DNA of 64,000 bases, from assembly GCA_019915135.1 (NCBI GenBank), contig JAHLMK010000006.1, positions 2,883,908-2,947,907 of the forward strand, written 5' to 3'. A program made the position numbers and the translations under genes. This document shows, piece after piece, positions 56,599 to 64,000 of this stretch. Each line of letters begins with the position of its first letter. Within the stretch, counting starts at the first letter, position 1. The notes under the pieces were generated by a model, which saw nothing but the letters and a program-made list of their open reading frames with translations, did not search any database and had not been told where the DNA came from. Source of the DNA: Strobilurus pachycystidiatus (lineage: Eukaryota; Basidiomycota; Agaricomycetes; Agaricales; Physalacriaceae).

Positions 56599-58198
56599 CT
56601 AAGGGACCAAAGAATCAGTCGCGGCCAGGTACAGGTCCCTCGTGCGCAGGAAGGTTTGAACCTCCCCGTGAGCCCTGTTCATGGTCAAGGACAGCTCGTG
56701 ACGATAGCCGTGTTCCGCGGCTACCATCGACGCGGAAAGAGCCAAGTCCGCGGGAAGCGCAGCTAAGATCTGCATGCGACGAACAATGGCAGAACTGGCA
56801 CCTTGGTACGCGTTGACCAGCTGAGCGGCTGTCAAGAAAACAAATTCGAGTTAGATTAACTCAAAATCGAAATTGAATTTGTTACTCACTAGAAGACAAC
56901 TGATCAATGAGGACGGGTTCGATGTTAAACCCAGCGGGTTTAAGAGCCTTGGCCATCCTCTTGGATTCAGGGAGAGCAACAGTGGCCTTGCGCTTGGGAG
57001 CCGTCTCCAACTGAGCAGTAGGAGTGGATCCCGACGTCGCCACAGCCTTGTGATACAAGGAAGAATTAGTATCCAGGCCGGGTACTTCACAATAGTAAAG
57101 ATATTTTACCGAGCGAGCAGACTATATAAAAGTCAAAATCGAGCTCGAAAAGCTAAAGAACCAATAACTCACGGCTTCAGAGGCTGTAGAAGCGGGAGGT
57201 GTGGCAACCTCGACCACTTCTTCATCACTGTCCTCTTTGTCGGAAGACTCCACAGAGAGCTGTTTAAGAAAAGCAGCCAGATCAGCCTCGTAGTCTAGAC
57301 CAAAAAGGCATCAGAAGCTTACTTCGGAGTCAGAAGAGTTTACTTCACCCATTTCTGAATGATTGTCAGCCCACTGGAAGCCATTAGTAAAAGAAGATTT
57401 ACTAATGTCGCCAGAGGCAAATCGAATAGGATCGTCCAGAATGGTGGAAGAAGAAGAAGCCTTCTATAACATAAGATATAAGAAATTCGAACTTGAAATA
57501 TAGAAAATCGAAATACGAACCAGAACCTTGAGCTTGTTCTTACCCTTGGGTTCGGGAGATTTAGCTTTCTCCTTACCCTTGGAAGAGGAAGCCTTGATGA
57601 GTTTCTTCCATTTGGGATGGAGGGGATGAATCAAAGGGAGACTGGCAGCTTCCGCCGCGATAGTACCCTTCTTGGTGCAAGTCATGACGAAAGCATTCAA
57701 AGTGTTGGCCAGGTTAACGGTATGCAAGTGAGGGCTGACACCCAACTCGGAAACCGCCAAACCTAAGAACGACCGCAGATTGCAAGAAAAAGTGGCGAGC
57801 TTCTCGGGATAGATGCAACCGGAAACATTGTCCTTGGAAAGGTTCGCTCCCTTATAAAGATTTTAGAAAATCGAGCACGAATTCATAAGAAGAGAAAATC
57901 GACTCACAAGAACCTTGATGATGACCATGTCCAAAGACGCGGCCTTATCCTTGGCGGAAGCCTTGGCGCGGTCCATGTACTCGACCGATTTAAGGACCAA
58001 CGGACAGAGACTGTTGTAAAGCGTCAAGACGGCGGGAACCAAACCCGTAGCGGGCGGATCCCAATATTTAATATGGATGAAGAGTGCTTTGCCATCAGCG
58101 AGACGGCGTTCAACTAGCTCGGGGACGGTGTCGGGAGCCTCATCAGGGATAAGGTTGACGATTCCGGTCCACGATTTCTTGGAAACAAGAGAAGGCAT
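56599..58198 (-). CDS. accessory gene B, intact, 439 aa
   Basis: Six exons (57908-58198, 57521-57850, 57349-57463, 57173-57294, 56890-57121, 56599-56828) total exactly 440 codons with no stop. The introns are 51-61 nt. The N-terminal part (MPSLVSKKSWTG...) is a mixed helical domain. The middle is a Lys/Ser/Pro linker, followed by an acidic stretch (DKEDSDEEVVEV) and a helical C-terminus ending DLYLAATDSLVP. No family is recognised. It lies antisense to gag-pol, so its introns would not be removed from the element's genomic RNA. It is the one accessory gene in the window without any lesion, which argues for recent selection or recent activity. Confidence 0.72.
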
Positions 58199-58448
58199 TG
58201 TGAGAGGTGTAGAAGAATTTCGAGGGTGAAATGGTTAGCAGGTGCTGGGGCAAATCGACCAGAAACCGCTGACTATTCAACCAAGTTGGAAAGATAACAT
58301 GAAGACCCAGCGAGTGCTTTGTTCGCGCCAACTGGAGTTGGGATTGCATCCGTGCAGACAAAACCCGAAGAGAGAACCAGAAAAATAAGCAAAATGAATT
58401 ATGGTTCAGGGTGAAGATCTGGATGTTGCGAATAACATATCGAAAGTT

Positions 58449-58457
58449 AAAGGGAGA
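58449..58457 (+). other. polypurine tract before right LTR
   Basis: AAAGGGAGA immediately before TGACACG of the right LTR, as at 3318-3326. Confidence 0.65.
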
Positions 58458-60288
58458 TGACACGCTTTATGCGCGCCTGAGCCTAGAAACCGAGAATTTT
58501 GCGATTTCTAGATAAGACTCGAAGCCAAAATGCACGATACATCTAACGAGAGACCCTAAGATTGCCAGTGATAATACGGAGACCTCATTAGGGCAAGAAT
58601 GAGCCTCCAGGAGAAATTCATCTTTGAATATCACCATCCAAAGTGCCCACTTGATTTATCAAGTCAACATCACGTACGCATTCTTAAAGAAGACTCGTCT
58701 AAGAAACGAACTCGAGTTCCAAGTAATTCGGACTCGACTTTGTCAGTATTGTTCATAGACGATTAGAGTTCGATTAGCTCACTTCCTGACGATAAGTAGA
58801 ATGGGTTTAAGCTACAGAATGGTCTAGGTCAGCATCAATGGGGATGAAAGCCCAGTAATGCTATCACAAGATACAACTATCCCCTTGGAATTCTAAGCCT
58901 AGAACCCACGATAGCACAAAATCGAGTAACAGCCGAGCTATTCGAAGAAGCCAATAAAGATAAAGATGATCAAGTGTTCTTCATGAATAATCCGCAGTAC
59001 GCCAAGAGCGTTAAGAATCAAGAAGCCAAGCTTCTTCAGATCTCAGGTGATTAAATCTGACCTGAAATCAGTAGAGATTGGAACAAGAAGACAGATTGCG
59101 AACAACAAGTCAATGATCTATCATGGATCTTAGAGTGGATTCTTAAGCGAAATGAAGCTCTAGACTCAATCAGATAATTGAGACTGAATTGGTGACGCAA
59201 TCTGAAGAATCCAAGTCACAGAGAAGCATTAAGAACAATTAAGAGCCAAGAGAAGATGAACCCCATGTGATAGATTCGACCGATAGCACGTAAGGATGTT
59301 GCAATCCGAGCTTGGAATTAATCAACGTGGATCAACTCTAGAGGGTTTGTCATGAATAAACTGGCATAATAAGGAAATGGAAGCGCCTAGACTGGTGTCT
59401 ACAGCGTGGAAATTAACTCCAAGTGGCTATTAGTTAGTAAGTTAAGATTAGTGTACAGTAGGGACCAGTTTGTATAAAAGAAGTGTCGATACAGTATAGT
59501 AGTTTAGTTTAGTGACCCGCAGCCACGAGCCCACAAAGCTCTACTGTAGTAATCTAACTCTGTACAAAATCGAATTCGATTTGTACGCACCCAAAGAAAC
59601 TCAAATTCGAGTCAAACCTAAGAACCAAAGAACAAACCTAACGCACTAAGAGCAAGGGTTTAGAACAAAAGTGAACTTAATCGAAGAGCAAAGTTCCTTG
59701 AATTCAACGTACTAGAGGCGGTGTTTCTGAGCATAGTATCTTCCTAGAGACACTACAGAGACTTTGCAGTCTGAGCCAGCCTTTCCCTAGAGAGGACCGT
59801 TCAGTGCCAAAAAGCGTTAACCAGCATAACCTCTTGCGAGTTCAAGTGCAATTCGAGCACGATTTGGTCTAAAACCCACGCAAACACTAAAACTCAAAGA
59901 ATAAGCTCCTACCGAGGTTATAAGAAATATACCAAGTGTGGCAATAGACTATTGTGTTCTTGATACAACCCCTCCAGCGCGAGGATTGTGAAAGTCACAT
60001 AGTTTAAGTTCAGTCAGAGGCTTGTGTATTGTTCCCTGACAACCAGATGATTTGTCAATCGGTCAAAATCCCTATCACCCCCTTCAAACTCGCACTTTGT
60101 GCACACTTACGTTTCTGTTACGCAAGAACCTTGTTTGTCAAGTGTAGTGTTGTAGTAAATCAAGGTCAATTTTCTATTGCAAAAACCCAATATTCCAAAA
60201 CCGCAGAAACCTTACTCTCATTCAGAGTATTAAGAGTTGTGTTGTTTGTTAGGTGTGATTCTACGCCTCTAAAATAACGTGCACATCA
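58458..60288 (+). repeat. right LTR of giant element (1,831 bp)
   Basis: TGACACG...CACATCA, followed by TSD ACGG. It is closest to the other copies overall but differs from the left LTR at about 45 sites by eye. Confidence 0.88.
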
Positions 60289-60474
60289 ACGGCCTTGAAG
60301 CAGTGGACAGACACAATTGAATCTGTGCACAATGCTGTCATTGGGAAGACCAGCACGGCTCATCGCATGGATATTGGTATCCCGTCTGAGCTGATGCGCG
60401 AGGAACGGTGGTGAGCACCCACACCCATTGGGCGTTGGGCGTCAGCAATCGTATAAAAGGATCAGTAGTTAGTA
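60289..60474 (+). other. right flank, coding-like fragment then tandem unit
   Basis: 60289-60412 is an open fragment in frame with 32554-32577 across the insertion. It is followed by the first of the 143-bp units. Same as 29768-29953. Confidence 0.6.
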
Positions 60475-63400
60475 AGGTAGAGGACACGCATATCCCGCCA
60501 ACGCCATGTGGCAGTGGTCACGCGTGACAATCAAATCCAAATCGGGCTGGTCGTTCACATCTTGAGTCGTACTTCCACTCGTTAATGTGTTTAGCGACGT
60601 ACTGCAGAATACTGTCTCCATGAGATTGATCTAAATATGTATAGTCACTCAAATAATTCATGGATTCCTTTTTGACACAGTCAATCTTGCGAAATCCATC
60701 AATTAACAGTGCAATCTAAGCAATACCCTCCTTCTCGAGTTCATCAAGTATACTATCAGGCAGAACACGGTGGCCCCGGTACTTGCGTGACGCCCAGGCA
60801 GCCTGGCGTCCATTTAGCCCACGCTCGTATGCGTCAACAAAGCGGAACGCGCGGTTGAAGAAGCTAATCAAGATCATCATCAATTCATCAAGTCATGCTC
60901 AAGAAACAAGCCTTACCGGCGAATACAAAGGAGAGGCACACTGTCAAGTGCCGCAAGGGTATACTTCTCGAGCATATCCTCGCGTGATGACTCCGGATTA
61001 AGACGATATAGACGCTTGGCGTAGCCCCAGCACTGTTCAATCGGATTTAGCTCACAGTGGAACTTGGGCAGAAAAATGATCTCAATGCCGCGTTTCTCCA
61101 TTGCGAGCTCAAGGAGAGACTTGACACCAGCAAAGTCCGGCTCGTTGAACAGTATGCGACGCACACAGCAGGATGTAGCACCTGGCTCGCACTTGAATGA
61201 CTTGCACTCGGCAAGCAACCCACCCCGCCGTTCCATTGGTTCGCGCTCGTACCCGCGTTCCGCCAGAATCTGAACCATACCCTTGAAGACCCCTGGACAT
61301 TCAGGATCATCTGCAGGCCAATATAACGACTGTGGCTCGCCAGTCATTGGATTGATGGTGTCTGCCATTGCAGCCTTTTCCTTCACAGGCTTCCCCGTGT
61401 CCTGATCGTAGACCGGGTTTCCGTCAGCGTTGAGCTTGTTCTTGGGAACGGGCAGCCAGTTTTGCGCAGGGTTTGACTCATTCTTCGGCATGTGGCGAGC
61501 TGAGAGAGAATCGTCAGGGCGCTTCCGATGAGTTGTCGCATTGTCAAAAACAAAGACATGCTCAAACTCGGGATATGACTCGGCAAGAATGTCGGCAGCG
61601 TCTTCAGCCTGTGAGATTACATCCTCGCAGGTGAAGTACCCGTCACGATTCTTGCCAGGACGAAAGACACGACGTGCATTGCGAGTCCCATCCCGAGAGA
61701 CCAGCCACCCAAACTCGCCTGAGACAAAGTCTGCAACCATGAGAGATACTCCTTCGCCTTTGCGATATGGCTTGGCAGGAGCATCCTTATGAATCCACAT
61801 TTTGCGCCGACGATCATGAGCGTAGAAAATGGATTCGTCGTGGTACCAGATGATGACGCGTTTTCCATTCATGAATGCGGGGATGGAGCTCGGAGGGGGT
61901 GAAGTGGAGGATGCAGGAGAAGGTAGGGGCAGGGAGACTTCCTTGCCATCACGGTCGTAAGTTTGGATGCGTTCCTTGAGCTGTGATACATCAACGCATG
62001 ATTCTCTGCAAACGGAATGGGGACATACCTTCTTCAAAGCGGGAATGTAAATCTTGTCGCGATGCTCGACAACATCCTTCCGCTCGTGTCCGTCAACATA
62101 TTGCCCTTTGATGGGCTCTTGCCAGCGAAAGCCCAAGGACTTCAGATAACGTTCAGCCGTTTTACGGGAGATCGTCTTGGTAATTCCGTGACGGGTCTTT
62201 ACATCGTCAGAGGAAAGGAAGAGGACAAGTTTGTCGGCTGTGATATCCTTTCCGAGCTCTTGAAGATGTAGTTTGATCTCCTGAGTGAGATCCTCGTTCT
62301 CAAGCATTGTCACCGTCCAATAGCCGTACGGATTGAGAGGAAGGACAGTCCGGTCACTGATGAATGCTCGAACTAGGCTGCGAAGGACGCGAGCACAGTG
62401 ACGACCCTTGCATAGAGAGACAGCGGCCTGGAGTGAAGAAGCGCCCCAGTGCCCATACGTGACAGAGCGCGGGTCCGTATAGAAAGACAGCATGGCGCGC
62501 ATGCCATCAAGGCGCGCACGTCGAAAGGGATCAATGTCGAGGTTTACATGGCCATGTGCATCCTTCCCGTTTCGTTGCCGCGATGGTCTGATTAGGTGTT
62601 GCACATCTGTCAGAGCAGTGTTGGCAAGCGCAATAGTAGGTGCCTCCCGCAGACGGCCACTGCGCTGTCGTACCTCTTCCCTGGAAGGGGGCAATGGAGA
62701 GTCAGGTGCGAGTGATGCAGATGATGGAGAGGCGGGTAATGGGGTAGTGGGAGGATCAGCACGCAAATCCGCGTGATAATCGTCAGAGATATCCGACGCG
62801 ATTGAACGTGTCTCATCGTCAAGATGAAGACCAAGGACACTTGATGTCTCGATTAAGTACGGAGCATCGTTGGGAAGGAAAGCTAGACGCCTGACTGAGC
62901 CATCGTCATCCTCGAGGACATCCTCTATCCGTAAAGATTCACATGACGGGGATCGGAAGGTAGATGGATCAAATGAGCCATTGAAGATTTCAGGAACACC
63001 AGGGGCGACAAGATCTTGGATGGGAAAGATGTGACGCGTTGAGGGATTGACTGGGGCAGCAGGAGTCGCGACACCAGACGCGAAGTTGCTGAAAAGGCCA
63101 CGAGACGGGATGGGAATGTCATTGAACCCGCGCACATGACCAGAAGTTGCCGGCGTGGTGAAGAACACGCTATCGTTGGGCAAAGAGGTAATTCCAGAAG
63201 TCTAGAAGGAATTGAGTTGATAGAACGGAGTAAGATGAACAAGCGACACACTTGATTGAGCTGTCCATCATGCGATGCAGATGACCGGGGCTTTTTACTC
63301 GGTGATTTACGCGGCGAAAGGACGTCGATGGCCCTTCTGACAGATTTCTGCACAAAAGAGCGCGCCCCCGCGAAGTTTTCAGCGCGCTTTTTCTTCCATG

Positions 63401-63657
63401 ATTTCCGGTCCCCCATGATGACGGTTGGCCGGAAAGATTACGTGGTTGCCAGACGATTTTTTGCCAATCGGAATACACAGAAATGATTTTATGTCTAATA
63501 TACACAAAATCATGGAACCGTTTGATTTCACACAGCTTTGTTGTCGAATACGGAAGAGATGAATGTGCTTTCGCGCTAAATGATGTGGCAGTGCTTGCCC
63601 GATTCGGCTGTCACGCTCTGCCACATGGCGTTGGCGGGATATGCGTGTCCTCTACCT
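60475..63657 (-). mobile_element. mariner-like DNA transposon, 3,183 bp, apparently complete
   Basis: Perfect terminal inverted repeats of at least 40 bp (AGGTAGAGGACACGCATATC...) and TA target duplication (60473-60474, 63658-63659). The empty site is seen at about 29952-29954 in the duplicate. One intact transposase gene fills it. Confidence 0.9.
60716..63416 (-). CDS. DDE transposase, IS630/Tc1/mariner-related, 865 aa
   Basis: Exons 63252-63416, 60917-63201 and 60716-60863 join in phase (introns of 50 and 53 nt) to 866 codons with no stop. Catalytic candidates: Asp in WYHDESIFY (about residue 507), Asp in VFVFDNATTH (about 607) and Glu in NPIEQCWG (about 775). The spacing is much longer than the classical DD34E, as in the large DDE endonucleases common in mushroom fungi. 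A long disordered Ser/Pro-rich N-terminus precedes a helix-turn-helix-like region. The start is ATG 63416; the later TTG at 63183 is not needed. Together with perfect ends, this element may be active. Confidence 0.85.
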
Positions 63658-63659
63658 TA

Positions 63660-63888
63660 GAAGTAGTTCTTCAGAGAACTGTTGTCTAACCCTTGGGATT
63701 CAATACACTACCTCTTACACCGCTCTGACTAGTCAGAGAAGCGCACCCGCACCCATTGGGCGTTGGGCGTCAGGAATTGTATAAAAGGATCAGTAGTTAG
63801 TAGAAGTAGTTCTTTCAGAGAACTGTTGTCTACCCCTTGGGATTCAATACACTACCTCTTACACCGCTCTCTAGTTGTTGCCTCATGT
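63660..63888 (+). repeat. rest of subtelomeric flank, second 143-bp unit
   Basis: Continues 60474 after the transposon and matches 29954-30182 almost perfectly up to CCTCATGT. Confidence 0.8.
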
Positions 63889-64000
63889 AGGGGTTAGGGT
63901 TAGGGGTTAGGGTTAGGGGTTAGGGTTAGGGGGTTAGGGTTAGGGGGTTAGGGTTAGGGGTTAGGGTTAGGGGGTTAGGGTTAGGGGGTTAGGGTTAGGG
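63887..64000 (+). repeat. telomere
   Basis: About 17 units running to the end of the window, in which TTAGGG alternates with TTAGGGG or TTAGGGGG. G-rich strand 5' to 3' toward the end is the correct orientation for a right chromosome terminus. Confidence 0.97.

Larger units (their letters stand above)
32582..60288 (+). mobile_element. giant LTR retrotransposon, about 27.7 kb, with accessory genes
   Basis: Both ends are the same LTR family (32582-34410 and 58458-60288), flanked by ACGG/ACGG. A primer-binding-site candidate follows the left LTR and a polypurine tract abuts the right LTR. Between them are gag, pol (protease, reverse transcriptase, RNase H, integrase), three tRNA-like genes, genes C and A (sense) and genes D and B (antisense). 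Nested insertions are 41808-42500, 44865-49731, 51484-51948 and 52809-53971; without them it is about 20.5 kb. By eye the two LTRs differ at roughly 45 of 1,830 positions, mostly transitions. A second copy ends at 5157 with the same D-B-tract-LTR order. The alternative is an ordinary Gypsy element placed beside unrelated repeats; the TSD and tract argue against it. Confidence 0.75.

Noticed and set aside
32582..60288. Starship-type giant cargo element
   Set aside because: There is no tyrosine-recombinase captain gene, and the ends are LTRs with a 4-bp duplication.

Overview
The window is the right-hand end of a chromosome from a basidiomycete fungus, very probably an Agaricomycete. It ends in TTAGGG-type telomere repeats. 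Real genes have 45-60 nt GT-AG introns, and the families present (MYND-finger repeats, a large IS630/Tc1/mariner-type DDE transposase, an Agaricomycete-only transposase-like family, Ty3/Gypsy pol) are typical of mushroom-forming fungi. I did not assign a genus.

Layout. 1-5157 is the right end of a long LTR element (accessory genes D and B, polypurine tract, 1.83-kb LTR) inserted in a MYND-finger gene whose 3' half follows at 5158-5840. 5.8-10.9 kb is GC-rich, mostly non-coding DNA with a run of perfect small hairpins. 11.4-13.9 kb is a decayed transcription-factor gene. 15.8-24.9 kb is an island of intact host-type genes: a 508-aa MYND protein, a 1,655-aa protein with a possible 2-oxoglutarate/Fe(II) dioxygenase signature, and the small subunit of DNA primase, the last two divergently transcribed. 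26.1-30.2 kb is a deleted duplicate of the chromosome's own right end.

32582-60288 is the main object: one insertion of about 27.7 kb bounded by two 1.83-kb LTRs of the same family, with a 4-bp target duplication (ACGG), a primer-binding-site candidate after the left LTR and a polypurine tract touching the right LTR. It carries gag and pol (pol damaged) and then DNA that ordinary Ty3/Gypsy elements lack. This includes three tRNA-like genes, two related zinc-cluster/coiled-coil genes on the sense strand (C and A), and two unrelated genes on the opposite strand (D and B). Genes A-D are split by introns, most of which carry a TCGA dyad. The element has been hit by a 4.9-kb DNA transposon (itself split by a solo LTR) and three short TIR elements with 8-bp target duplications.

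The last 3.7 kb holds the right flank, an apparently intact mariner-like transposon, and a telomere added directly onto sequence that continues uninterrupted in the 26-30 kb copy. The relative order of events can be read from which copies carry which insertions. A giant, gene-carrying LTR retrotransposon family is the best candidate for an undescribed system. The TCGA-dyad introns, the tRNA-like cluster and the telomere junction are the next most interesting points. All identities come from reading motifs by eye; no database or folding search was run.
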